From an uncultured Clostridia bacterium (GTDB lineage: Bacteria; Bacillota_A; Clostridia; TANB77; CAG-508), in contig CALXZF010000025.1 in NCBI GenBank assembly GCA_944393165.1, positions 1 through 23,914 on the forward strand: a stretch of 23,914 bases of DNA, read 5' to 3'. The position numbers were made by a program, and so were the translations under genes. This document shows positions 7,160-14,830 of this stretch, piece by piece; the stretch's first letter is position 1, and each line of letters opens with the position of its first letter. The notes below the pieces were generated by a model. That model saw only the letters and a program-made list of their open reading frames with translations, made no database searches and was not told the origin of the DNA.

Positions 7160-8086
7160 TTAAAATATGTCATCTTCGTTTTCAGAATTTTTATCTTGAA
7201 TTTCTAATTCTTCAAGCTTTTGTAGTTCTTCCATATTTTCTTTTTCTTCTTCATCAATAACTTCAGAATCAGCATCTTTTATTATTTTCAAATCTTTTGC
7301 ATTATATTTTTTGTAATAAGTGTCATCATTATCGTCTTTTAATTTTACTTTTACAATCTCTTTTAAAGTTTCTATTGAATCAACTGTACCTTCTCCGTCC
7401 TCAGTTTGAACAATAGAACCGATTTTAGGTAGATGCTGTAATTTTTCTTCATATACATTTTGTTCATATTTTAGGCAACACATCAATCTGCCACAATTTC
7501 CTGAAATTTTTGAGGGGTTCAAAGATAAATTTTGTTCCTTCGCCATTTTTATAGAAACTGTTTCAAAATTATTTAAAAATGAACAACAACAAAGTTCTCT
7601 ACCACAAACTCCATTTCCGCCAATTCTTCTTACTTCGTCTCTTACACCAATTTGCCTTAATTCAATTCTAGTTTTAAATATTGCAGCAAGTTCCTTTACT
7701 AACTCTCTAAAATCAATTCTTCCGTCTGCTGTAAAACAAAATAGTAATTTACTATTGTCAAAACTATATTGAACTTCTGTAAGATGCATATTAAGCTTCA
7801 ATTTCTTGATTTTATCTTCACAAATTTTAAAAGCTTCTTTTTCTTTTTTCTTATTGTCATCATAATGTTTTAAATCTTTATGAGTGGCAATACGAATTAT
7901 TTTTTTCAAAGGACTATTTAATTGTGTGTTTGGTAAAAGTTTCTTTTTTACAACTACTTCACCTAATTCCTCGCCAAGGGAAGTTTCAACAATTACTTTT
8001 GTCTTTAGATTTACATGTAAAGCACCTGGGTCGAAAAAATATATTTTTCCAGGTTTTTTAAATCTAACTCCTATTATTACCTTCAT
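7160..8086 (-). CDS. ricT: RicT/YaaT, PSP1-domain protein
   Basis: This 308-residue protein corresponds to Bacillus subtilis YaaT/RicT. It starts MKVIIGVRFKKPGKIYFFDP and carries the PSP1 domain to about residue 150. A cysteine-rich region follows: GGNGVCGRELCCCSF (Cys161, 166-168) and GNCGRLMCCLKYEQ (Cys198, 203, 204). In B. subtilis, RicT with RicA and RicF forms an Fe-S complex that promotes RNase Y-dependent mRNA maturation and affects sporulation and competence. The C-terminal 50 residues are an acidic, probably disordered tail. The gene overlaps the end of holB by 23 bp, matching the conserved holB-yaaT order. GGAGG lies at a good distance before ATG 8086. Confidence 0.93.
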   Translation of the reverse strand: MKVIIGVRFKKPGKIYFFDPGALHVNLKTKVIVETSLGEELGEVVVKKKLLPNTQLNSPLKKIIRIATHKDLKHYDDNKKKEKEAFKICEDKIKKLKLNMHLTEVQYSFDNSKLLFCFTADGRIDFRELVKELAAIFKTRIELRQIGVRDEVRRIGGNGVCGRELCCCSFLNNFETVSIKMAKEQNLSLNPSKISGNCGRLMCCLKYEQNVYEEKLQHLPKIGSIVQTEDGEGTVDSIETLKEIVKVKLKDDNDDTYYKKYNAKDLKIIKDADSEVIDEEEKENMEELQKLEELEIQDKNSENEDDIF

Positions 8087-8978
8087 TAAATTCCTCCCAT
8101 ATTTTTAGTAATAAATTATCAATGCACATATCGTAATTTGCATTTGATGATAGCCTTCTTTTTGTCATTTCAACTATTTTAATAGAGTTTATATATTTAC
8201 TATCATTTGTATTACGCAATTTGTTTATAAAAATAGTGTTAAAATAATCTAACAGATTTAAAATAATATCTTTAGATTTATATAAAACTTCAGCTTCATT
8301 CCAAATGTCTACAATATCTTTTTTATCAAAATCGTTAATAATTGAATCGAGTGAGCTATATAATTCTGTATCATCTTTTAAAGTAATTAACTTAAGTATG
8401 CTACCGTCACAGATATTTAATAAATTTTCACTAGGATGTATATCATGAGTATTAGCATACTCAATAATTTCATCTTGTGATAATTTATTAAAATTTATCT
8501 TGGTACATCTAGACTTTATAGTATTTAATAATTTGTTTTCGTTGGATAAAATTAAAATAATTACTGCATATTCAGGTGGTTCTTCCAAAGTTTTTAACAA
8601 ACAGTTTTGAGCTTCAGTTGTCATTAAATCGCTATCATTAATGATATAAACTTTCTTATTAGAAAGAATAGGCTTTTCTGCTATTTTTTCTTCTAAAAGT
8701 CTTATTTGACCAATTTTAATAGATTTTCCGTCTTCAGATTCTATTATCAAAAAATCAGGATGATTATTTGAATCAAATTTGATGCAAGATGAACAATTAG
8801 TACAATTTTCATCCTGGTTTTCACACAATATCATTCTTGAAAAAGCAGTGGCAAATAGTTTCTTTCCAATGCCTTCTGGGCCGACAAACATGTAACTATG
8901 TATTAAGTTGTTTGTTTTGATAGAATTAATTAACAACTTTTTTATATTTTCATTTCCAATGATATTACTAAAATTCAA
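8064..8978 (-). CDS. holB: DNA polymerase III clamp loader, delta-prime subunit
   Basis: This protein of about 304 residues has the AAA+ fold of HolB: NIIGNENIKK at the N-terminus, a P-loop GPEGIGKK, a four-cysteine zinc module (C-x6-C-x2-C-x2-C, about residues 52-65), LLKTLEEPPEYAVIILI and the SRC motif in IKSRCTKI, which supplies the arginine finger. It is part of the complex that loads the beta clamp onto primed DNA. I place the start at TTG 8978 because AAGGAG (8991-8986) lies 7 bases upstream; the frame also opens at another TTG (8996), which would put the ribosome binding site inside the gene. The start overlaps nothing, and the end overlaps ricT. Confidence 0.93.
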   Translation of the reverse strand: MNFSNIIGNENIKKLLINSIKTNNLIHSYMFVGPEGIGKKLFATAFSRMILCENQDENCTNCSSCIKFDSNNHPDFLIIESEDGKSIKIGQIRLLEEKIAEKPILSNKKVYIINDSDLMTTEAQNCLLKTLEEPPEYAVIILILSNENKLLNTIKSRCTKINFNKLSQDEIIEYANTHDIHPSENLLNICDGSILKLITLKDDTELYSSLDSIINDFDKKDIVDIWNEAEVLYKSKDIILNLLDYFNTIFINKLRNTNDSKYINSIKIVEMTKRRLSSNANYDMCIDNLLLKIWEEFNEGNNRS

Positions 8979-9022
8979 AATTATACTCCTTACCAATTTA
9001 TCTAGTTACTAAATGCTAATTT

Positions 9023-9131
9023 GTATCCGGTTTAAAAGCTATATATACCGGCTATTTAAGATAATAGTTATAGATACCAGCCCTTTGAGTTACTATCTAT
9101 AGATATTCGCATTTTGAACAGCTAATTCCAG
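9023..9131. repeat. Degenerate 29-bp tandem repeats between lepB and holB
   Basis: Three consecutive 29-base segments (9045-9073, 9074-9102, 9103-9131) align without gaps. The first two share ATACC, GC, TTT, AG and a final TATAG at the same positions; the third is more diverged (ATA, GC, TTTGA and a final AG). A fragment at 9023-9044 resembles the unit start. The segment lies in the lepB 3' region and holB 5' region on the minus strand; its role is unknown. Confidence 0.45.
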
Positions 9132-9143
9132 TACTGTTCATAG

Positions 9144-9788
9144 TTAATCAACACTACCAAATAAATTTAATGGCCAAAATCTAATCCAAACTTTACCCTC
9201 AATTTTATCTAATGGAATACATCCGAAAGCTCTACTGTCAGTTGAATGGTCTCTATTATCTCCCATTACAAATACGCAATTATCTGGAACAACCAAATCA
9301 TGATATTGATTTTCACCAACATTGGTTGATACATCTGGTTGCAAATATGGCTCACTATATTCGTTTCCATTTAAATAAACTTTACCATCTTTTATTTCTA
9401 TATGGTCTCCAGGAAGTCCAATAACCCTTTTGATGTAACTCTCTTTACCAATTTCCAAGAAATAGTGAACAAATTTATCAAACCAATTTGTTGGTTCATT
9501 TGAATAATTTGCAATTAAATTACCTGTACTAAAGTTTGGGTCATATACATATTCTTGTGTTGGTGCTTCAAAAGTTATTATATCGCCTCTTTCAGGCATT
9601 TGCTTTGTTGTTCTTGACCACCTATTAAGAATAAGACGCTGACCAGATTGCAAAGTTGGATACATTGAAGGTTGTTGCACTATAGTTGGAGTCCCAATAA
9701 AATATCTAATTAATAATGCAAGAACAAATGCAACTAAAATACAAATTATCCATTCTATAATATCTTTTGTTCTATCACTAATTTTCAT
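9144..9788 (-). CDS. lepB: Signal peptidase I
   Basis: This 214-residue type I signal peptidase has an N-terminal membrane anchor (about residues 11-30), the catalytic serine in QQPSMYPTL (Ser41), the catalytic lysine in SYIKRVIGLPGD (Lys120), and the conserved C-terminal box GDNRDHSTDSRAFG. It removes signal peptides from exported proteins on the outer face of the membrane. The start is ATG 9788, with AAAGGA 9 bases upstream. The frame continues to a TTG at 9914, but that lies upstream of a clear minus-strand promoter (9862-9834), so the extension is not transcribed from it. A roughly 20-residue insert (near DPNFSTGNLIANYSNEP) lies between the catalytic boxes. Confidence 0.95.
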   Translation of the reverse strand: MKISDRTKDIIEWIICILVAFVLALLIRYFIGTPTIVQQPSMYPTLQSGQRLILNRWSRTTKQMPERGDIITFEAPTQEYVYDPNFSTGNLIANYSNEPTNWFDKFVHYFLEIGKESYIKRVIGLPGDHIEIKDGKVYLNGNEYSEPYLQPDVSTNVGENQYHDLVVPDNCVFVMGDNRDHSTDSRAFGCIPLDKIEGKVWIRFWPLNLFGSVD

Positions 9789-9833
9789 ATTAACACTATC
9801 CTTTAAGTTAAATTTTTTGAATTTTACTATAAT

Positions 9834-9862
9834 ATTATATATTTTTTTTTGAAAGTAATCAA
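9834..9862 (-). promoter_or_regulatory. Sigma-A promoter of lepB
   Basis: On the minus strand TTGATT (9862-9857), 17 bases (including a run of nine A) and TATAAT (9839-9834). It predicts a leader of roughly 40 bases before ATG 9788 and fixes that start choice. Confidence 0.75.
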
Positions 9863-9932
9863 TGGTTTTACGAAAAAATGCAACAACTAGTGTATAAAAA
9901 TTAGAAAAAAACAAAAAATAAATACAGATTAA

Positions 9933-9961
9933 TTGACAATAAAATAAAGTTGAATTATGAT
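9933..9961 (+). promoter_or_regulatory. Sigma-A promoter of the LamG-like gene
   Basis: A perfect TTGACA (9933-9938), 17 bases, and TATGAT (9956-9961), followed by AAGGAGG at 9977-9983 and ATG at 9993. The complete expression signals in front of ATG 9993 argue that this is the true start, although the frame entered there closes after seven codons. Confidence 0.8.
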
Positions 9962-9992
9962 ATAAGTATGGGAACTAAGGAGGAATATATAA

Positions 9993-10944
9993 ATGCGGAT
10001 TATGGGAAAAAACTAAGAACTCAAAAGGTTCAATTGCAGCATATGTAACAATAGTAATAGTAGGTATGCTATTTATACTTTTAGCACTTTTTCTTACAAC
10101 AAATTCAATTAGAAGAAATCAGCTAACAACTGTTATGAAAGTAAAAGAAAGTTATGAGGCAGATAATAGCAGAGCTGTGGAAATATATGAAAGGCTAACA
10201 GGTACTAGCTCTAGAAGTGCCAATGTAGAAGGATATGTTGGAAATGGACTATTATTATATTATGATGCTATAAATAATACTGGAAACGGGCATAGTAATA
10301 CGGCTACAACATGGAAAGATTTAAGTGGAAATGGAAACGATGGAATAATTAGTGGTCCTACATGGCATGACGAATATTTGGCTTTTGATGGAATTGATGA
10401 TTTAGTAGAAACTACTAATGAGATAGACTTTAAATCGTCTAAAGCAGTTACTGTGGAATTCGTTTGCGAAAACACGAGTGCTTCAGGAATACACATTATT
10501 GTCGAATTGGGAGAAGATTCGAATTTAATGGATAGTGGATTTTATATAGATAGTGGAGAATTTGGAACAAAGGACTTAACTATGGCTATGAAATATGAAC
10601 AAAATGCACAATATAATCAAAAAATGGTAGATGGTTTGTTCTATTCTTCGATTGCGAGTTATACGGTTCAATTTAATTCAGAAGAGCAATATGATAATTA
10701 CATTTCAATGTATAGAGATGCTGAAGAGAGACAAGTTGTTCAGGTAAGTGATGATGCAAGGTTTAGTGCAAATTTATCTAATAGAACACTTACAAATCAT
10801 AAATTGTATATTGGTGCAAGATATGATGAATCCTTATGTACGGAAATGGAGTTAAGAGCAATAAGAGTATATAATAGGGCTCTTACACAAAGTGAAATTG
10901 AGCAAAATTATAATTTAGATAAAAGTAAATATGGGCTTCAATAG
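9993..10944 (+). CDS. Membrane-anchored extracellular LamG-like protein, needs a +1 shift at codon 2
   Basis: ATG 9993 has a strong promoter and a Shine-Dalgarno sequence 9 bases away, yet its frame stops after seven codons (MRIMGKN). The +1 frame is open from 9979 to 10944 and has no start codon before 10066. If the ribosome moves +1 at the second codon (CGG, 9996-9998) the product is 316 residues: a short basic tail with NSKGSIAAYV, one transmembrane segment (about residues 14-36), a helical stalk, and a C-terminal concanavalin/LamG-like domain with LLLYYDAINNTG, WKDLSGNGNDG, YLAFDGIDD and the closing AIRVYNRALTQSEIEQNY typical of the fold. It is probably a surface, pilin-like or carbohydrate-binding protein. 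A shorter product starting at 10066 would lose half the anchor. A terminator follows directly. Function is not known. Confidence 0.75.
9996..9999 (+). other. Putative +1 frameshift site, CGG-A
   Basis: The initiator frame reads ATG CGG ATT; the long frame resumes with TTA at 10000. One base must be skipped, either A after CGG or C before GGA (Gly). This is the second codon of the LamG-like gene. The A6 run at 10007-10012 could also hold the extra base, so this site alone is ambiguous. Confidence 0.6.
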
Positions 10945-10980
10945 ACAAAAAATAGCAGAAAAATTTCTGCTATTTTTTGT
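10945..10980. terminator. Strong bidirectional intrinsic terminator
   Basis: A perfect 17-bp inverted repeat (10945-10961 with 10964-10980) has the GC core TAGCAG, flanked by six A on one side and six T on the other. It begins at the base after the LamG-like gene's stop and separates it from minD. Confidence 0.9.
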
Positions 10981-10987
10981 TAAAACA

Positions 10988-11016
10988 TTGACCTTTTGGG
11001 CTTTTCCGTATATAAT
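10988..11016 (+). promoter_or_regulatory. Sigma-A promoter of the minD-minE-rodA operon
   Basis: TTGACC (10988-10993), 17 bases, then TATAAT (11011-11016). It lies just after the upstream terminator. The leader of about 78 bases ends with GAGGAGGAG before ATG 11101. Confidence 0.85.
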
Positions 11017-11100
11017 ATTAATGTTTTAAATTGTGCATTTTTATTGAAACGATATACTTTCATAAGGAATGTTGCTTTAAATTTATGAGGAGGAGAATAT

Positions 11101-11901
11101 ATGGGAGAGGTTATAGTTATAACATCCGGTAAAGGCGGAGTAGGAAAAACAACTACAACAGCTAACCTTGGTGCAGCTTTAGCACTAAGAGGAAAAAAAG
11201 TTGCTCTGGTTGATACTGACATTGGTTTAAGAAATCTTGATGTTGTAATGGGCTTAGAAAACAGAATTGTATATGACATTGTAGATGTCGTAGAAGAAAA
11301 ATGTAAACTAAGACAAGCCCTTATAAAAGATAAAAGATTTAATGAATTATTCTTACTACCAGCAGCCCAAACAAGAGATAAAAGTGCAATAAATGAAGAA
11401 CAAATGAAAGAACTAATAGGAAAACTAAAAGACGAATTTGATTACATATTAATAGATTGTCCGGCAGGAATTGAGCAAGGATTTAAAAATGCTATTGCTG
11501 GAGCGAATCGTGCAATTGTAGTAACAACTGCAGAAATATCAGCAATAAGAGATGCAGATAGAATTGTTGGTTTATTAGAAGCATCTGAAATTAAAGACCC
11601 AGAATTAATAATAAATAGAATTAGACCTGCTATGATTAAAAAAGGAGAAATGATGGATGTTGAAGACATAGTGGATTTATTATCTATTGATTTAATTGGT
11701 GTGGTTCCAGATGATGAATACATAATTACTCAAACAAATAAGGGAGAGCCAGTTGTTATAAAAGAGAAAGCACCGTCAGGAAAGGCCTACACAGAAATAG
11801 CTAGAAGAATTCTAGGAGAAAACATAGATGTTACTATTCCTGGTAGAAAAGAAGGTCTATTTAGTAAAATGAAAGGTTTTTTCGCAAAAGGTAAACATTA
11901 A
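11101..11901 (+). CDS. minD: Septum site-determining ATPase MinD
   Basis: This 266-residue protein has the deviant Walker A motif SGKGGVGKTTT (signature Lys11, Lys16), the switch VDTDIGLRNLD with Asp40, the DCPAGIEQG segment, and a C-terminal amphipathic membrane-targeting helix (GLFSKMKGFFAKGKH, 252-266). MinD binds the membrane when loaded with ATP, recruits MinC, and is released by MinE-stimulated hydrolysis, placing the division site at mid-cell. It heads a minD-minE-rodA operon with its own promoter. No minC is seen in the window; in many Clostridia minC lies directly before minD, but here that place is taken by the LamG-like gene. Confidence 0.97.
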   Translation: MGEVIVITSGKGGVGKTTTTANLGAALALRGKKVALVDTDIGLRNLDVVMGLENRIVYDIVDVVEEKCKLRQALIKDKRFNELFLLPAAQTRDKSAINEEQMKELIGKLKDEFDYILIDCPAGIEQGFKNAIAGANRAIVVTTAEISAIRDADRIVGLLEASEIKDPELIINRIRPAMIKKGEMMDVEDIVDLLSIDLIGVVPDDEYIITQTNKGEPVVIKEKAPSGKAYTEIARRILGENIDVTIPGRKEGLFSKMKGFFAKGKH

Positions 11902-11919
11902 TACTATTGGAGGGAAAAT

Positions 11920-12501
11920 ATGTTAAATAACATAAAGCAGTTTTTTAAAAGATTTAAGAGAAGCGAAAAAGAAGAATCTAAAAGCACAGCTAAAGAAAGA
12001 TTGCATTTGGTTTTGGCTCAAGATAGAGCAAACATTTCAGCCGACTTTTTGGAAATGATGAAACAGGAAATTTTAGAAGTAATAAAAAAATATATAGATA
12101 TAGATGAAAAAGCAATAGATGTTAGGCTAACAAATAAGGAGGGAGAAGACGGTCAAGTAGGAGCTCCCGCTTTATATGCCAATATACCTATTATTACAAT
12201 TAAGAATGATGCAAGAAAGTTAGAAGGTACTCTGAAAAAAGAAAATGAAGAGAAGCGTGCAAAAGAAGAAGAAAACAAAGTAAAAGAAACAGAAGAAAGC
12301 CAAGACAATAACGATGAGAAAAATGATATTAATGCAGAACAGGAACATGAAATTTCTGAAACGGAAAAACAAAATGCTAATAATGTAGTAGAAAATGAGA
12401 ATAATAGTACAAATAATGGCGCAGAAGATATAAATGACAGCGAGGATGAGGCTGAAAAAGTTGATTTAGATGAGGATGATAAAAAAAAAAAAAATTCTTA
12501 A
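11920..12501 (+). CDS. minE: MinE with a long acidic tail
   Basis: The first 100 residues or so are a normal MinE: an amphipathic N-terminus (MLNNIKQFFKRFKRS), the anti-MinCD segment AKERLHLVLAQDRANIS, and a dimerisation domain with EILEVIKKYIDIDEKAIDVRL and ANIPIITI. This stimulates MinD ATPase and drives pole-to-pole patterning. Most MinE proteins end near residue 90; this one continues for about 95 residues of Glu, Asp, Asn and Lys-rich, probably disordered sequence ending [10 protein letters not shown]. The last lysines are encoded by an A14 run (12481-12494) that is also the start of rodA; the genes overlap by 32 bp. Eighteen bases separate it from minD. Confidence 0.93.
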   Translation: MLNNIKQFFKRFKRSEKEESKSTAKERLHLVLAQDRANISADFLEMMKQEILEVIKKYIDIDEKAIDVRLTNKEGEDGQVGAPALYANIPIITIKNDARKLEGTLKKENEEKRAKEEENKVKETEESQDNNDEKNDINAEQEHEISETEKQNANNVVENENNSTNNGAEDINDSEDEAEKVDLDEDDKKKKNS

Positions 12502-13590
12502 AAATATTGAATGGGGAATATTAATATGTACTATTATTTTAATAATAATAGGTTTAGTAGCACTAACCTCTGCTACACAAAATTCAGATTATGATGAATT
12601 AAAAAGGCAAATTATGTGGGTATGTATAAGCTTGCCCATAATGATAATTGTAATATTTATTGACTATGAGTTTATTGCAAAAATATCGCCCATATTATAT
12701 GGAATTATAATTGCACTTTTAATTCGGCGTGTTATTTACAGAGCCAATAAATGGTGCGACTAGCTGGTTTAATATAGGTTCTGTATCTATTCAGCCGGCA
12801 GAATTTGCAAAGGTAATCTGTATTTTAATGTTAGCTTTGGTAATATCAAAAATCCAAAAAAATGGAAAAAATGAAATAAGCAGAATTTCTAAATTATTAC
12901 TAGTATTACTAACTTTTATTGTACCAACTCTATTAATTATAAAACAGCCAGACTATGGCACTGCATTAGCATTTGTTATGGCTTTGGTATTTATGCTTTT
13001 TACTGCTGGGATAAAAAAGCGCTATATTATAGCAGCAATACTTGTTGTGATTATAGCGGTTCCACTTTTATACTTCTTTGTATTACCTGAACATGCAAAA
13101 ACCAGAATAGATGTATTTCTTAATCCAGATTTGGATCCAAGGGGAGCAGGATACAATGTAATTCAATCTAAACTTGCAATAGGAGCTGGAGAACTATTGG
13201 GAATGGGGCTATTTAAAGGAAACCAAACTCAATTAGGATTTTTATACCCTAAAACCACGGACTTTATATTTTCTCTTATTGCAGAGGAAATGGGATTTAT
13301 TGTTGCTGCAGGAGTAATAATTTTATATGTAGTACTTATTACAAAAGCAATATATGTAGCTAAAACTGCTAAAGACGATTTAGGGTCATATATAGCTATA
13401 GGAATTGCACGGAGTATTTTTCTTTCATATGCTAGAAAACATAGGTATGACAATGGGACTTTTACCGATTACAGGTATACCGCTACCTTTTGTTAGTTAT
13501 GGAGGAAGCTCACTTTTAAGTAATTTTATTATGATAGGATTGTTATTGAATATTTCAGGAAGAAGGCAAAAGGCTATATTTATAGATTAA
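12470..13590 (+). CDS. rodA: RodA/FtsW-type peptidoglycan polymerase, read through two +1 shifts
   Basis: Three overlapping open frames (12470-12763, 12729-13496, 13405-13590) together make one SEDS glycosyltransferase. Joined by two +1 shifts the product is 372 residues, the normal RodA length, with all landmarks in order: a first membrane helix ([20 protein letters not shown]), [10 protein letters not shown] and [22 protein letters not shown], the extracytoplasmic [44 protein letters not shown], and [23 protein letters not shown]. RodA polymerises glycan strands from lipid II for cell elongation. Each frame change coincides with an in-frame CGG (12725 and 13410). Loss of an essential-type gene by two mutations with no other decay seems less likely than recoding or sequencing error. 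ATG 12476 is an alternative start; neither start has a good Shine-Dalgarno sequence, so coupling to minE is likely. Confidence 0.85.
12481..12494 (+). other. A14 homopolymer shared by the minE end and rodA start
   Basis: Fourteen consecutive A encode four lysines plus part of Asn in minE and four lysines in the overlapping rodA frame. Runs of this length are known to cause transcriptional slippage. A change of one base here would extend MinE into the rodA frame, or shift rodA. Confidence 0.85.
12725..12728 (+). other. Putative +1 frameshift site, CGG-C, first in rodA
   Basis: The upstream frame reads TTA ATT CGG CGT and closes at a TAG (12761-12763). The downstream frame carries [13 protein letters not shown] from GTG 12729. 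Skipping one base at CGGC joins them exactly ([14 protein letters not shown]); read as C then GGC it would give Gly. Confidence 0.75.
13410..13413 (+). other. Putative +1 frameshift site, CGG-A, second in rodA
   Basis: The upstream frame reads ATT GCA CGG AGT and then loses RodA similarity. The downstream frame gives [15 protein letters not shown] from GTA 13414. Skipping one base at CGGA joins them with exactly one residue at a position where, from memory, relatives often have Gly or Ser; reading C then GGA gives Gly. Confidence 0.8.
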
Positions 13591-13734
13591 GCACATTGCA
13601 AATTGAAATGCTACGGCAAAAATAGAAATGTGAAATTTACTGATGAGTAGATTAAGCGTATTAGTTAAATTAGAACTAACAATAAATAAAATAATCATAA
13701 GCTTAATTAGAGATGTAATAAAGGACTAAAAATA

Positions 13735-14706
13735 ATGTATTTAAAGAAATTGAAAATAGGAAATGTAGAATTAAGAAATAATATACTTTTAGCCCCAATG
13801 GCAGGAATTACAGACCTGCCATTTCGCTTGATATGCGAAAAATATGGTGCAGGACTTACATGCACAGAAATGATAAGTAGCAAAGGGCTATATTACAACG
13901 ATTCTAAAACAAAGTTGTTGTTAAATACTAATGGAGAAAAAAGACCAGTAGCAGCACAAATTTTTGGGAGTGATGTAGAGGCAATAAAATATGCAAGTGA
14001 ATATGTTAGTGATTTTGTGGATATCGTAGATATAAATATGGGATGCCCTGCACCAAAGATTGTAAAAAATGGAGATGGAAGTAGACTGTTACAAAATTTA
14101 GATTTGGCATATGAAATAGCTAGTGAAGCGGTTAAAGCCTCAAAAGTTCCAGTTACAGTGAAAATAAGGAAAGGCTGGGATAGTAAAAGTGTGGTTGCAG
14201 TAGAGCTAGCAAAACTATTAGAAAAAGCTGGTGTAAGCTTAATTACTATTCATGGAAGAACTAGGGAAGAGTATTATTCTGGAACTGCAGATTGGAATAT
14301 TATAAGAAAAGTTAAAGAAGCGGTAAACATTCCAGTGATAGGAAATGGAGATATAAAAAATAAAGAAGATGCTTTAAGGATGTTTGAGCAGACTAATGTT
14401 GACGGAATTATGATAGGAAGAGGGGCAATAGGAAATCCGTGGATTTTTGAAGAAATTATTAATTATTTGCAGGGAAATGAACAAAGAAAAATAAGCAATA
14501 AAGAAAGACTAGATACCATTATAGAACATATTAATTTTGCAGTACAGGAAAAAGGGGAAAATGTTGCTGTAAAAGAAATGAGAAAACATTTGGCATATTA
14601 TATAAAGAATTTAAAAAATGCAAGCAAACTTAGAGAAAAAATTAACAAAATCGATTCAAAAGCAGAATTAATAAATTGTTTAAATGAATACTTTGAAACT
14701 TTATAG
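13735..14706 (+). CDS. dusB: tRNA-dihydrouridine synthase (DusB type)
   Basis: This 323-residue FMN enzyme reduces specific uridines in tRNA to dihydrouridine. It has the TIM-barrel motifs of the family: LLAPMAGITDLPFR (residues 18-31), the active-site Cys104 in DINMGCPAPKIV, NGDGSRLLQN, VTVKIRKGWD, ITIHGRTREEYYSGTADW, IPVIGNGDI and IMIGRGAIGNPWIF, followed by the C-terminal helical tRNA-binding domain. The start is ATG 13735, with AAAGGA at 13720-13725. In many Firmicutes dusB lies near cell-wall or translation genes. Here a 144-bp gap separates it from rodA and a terminator-like palindrome follows. The gene contains no in-frame CGG. Confidence 0.94.
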   Translation: MYLKKLKIGNVELRNNILLAPMAGITDLPFRLICEKYGAGLTCTEMISSKGLYYNDSKTKLLLNTNGEKRPVAAQIFGSDVEAIKYASEYVSDFVDIVDINMGCPAPKIVKNGDGSRLLQNLDLAYEIASEAVKASKVPVTVKIRKGWDSKSVVAVELAKLLEKAGVSLITIHGRTREEYYSGTADWNIIRKVKEAVNIPVIGNGDIKNKEDALRMFEQTNVDGIMIGRGAIGNPWIFEEIINYLQGNEQRKISNKERLDTIIEHINFAVQEKGENVAVKEMRKHLAYYIKNLKNASKLREKINKIDSKAELINCLNEYFETL

Positions 14707-14801
14707 AATTGGTATTAAACACAAAAGATTAAACACAACTGAAGTTTAGCAAATTTAATTCTAGGATTTATCATACTTTAAATTAATATAAAATAAAATG
14801 G

Positions 14802-14830
14802 AAGTAGATTAATTTAAAATTAATCTACTT
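14802..14830 (+). terminator. Intrinsic terminator after dusB
   Basis: A 14-bp AT-rich palindrome (14802-14815 with 14817-14830) is followed by TTTATTTAATAG. It lies about 95 bp after the dusB stop. No GC core, so moderate confidence. Confidence 0.55.

Noticed and set aside
6909..7163. Plus-strand frame over the ferredoxin gene
   Set aside because: It is antisense to a clear ferredoxin with two cluster motifs and gives a low-complexity Ser/Tyr/Thr product.
9789..9914. Extended N-terminus of LepB
   Set aside because: The extension starts at TTG without a ribosome binding site and contains the lepB promoter itself.
10006..10013. A AAA AAC slippery heptamer in phase with ATG 9993
   Set aside because: A -1 shift here enters the frame CTA AGA ACT CAA, which closes at a TAA near 10045; the long frame needs +1, so classical -1 frameshifting does not explain the gene.
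12470..13590. rodA as an ordinary decaying pseudogene
   Set aside because: Apart from two single-base shifts the sequence is fully conserved, with no internal stops or deletions, and both shifts fall on the only in-frame CGG codons. Not excluded, but less likely than recoding or sequencing error.
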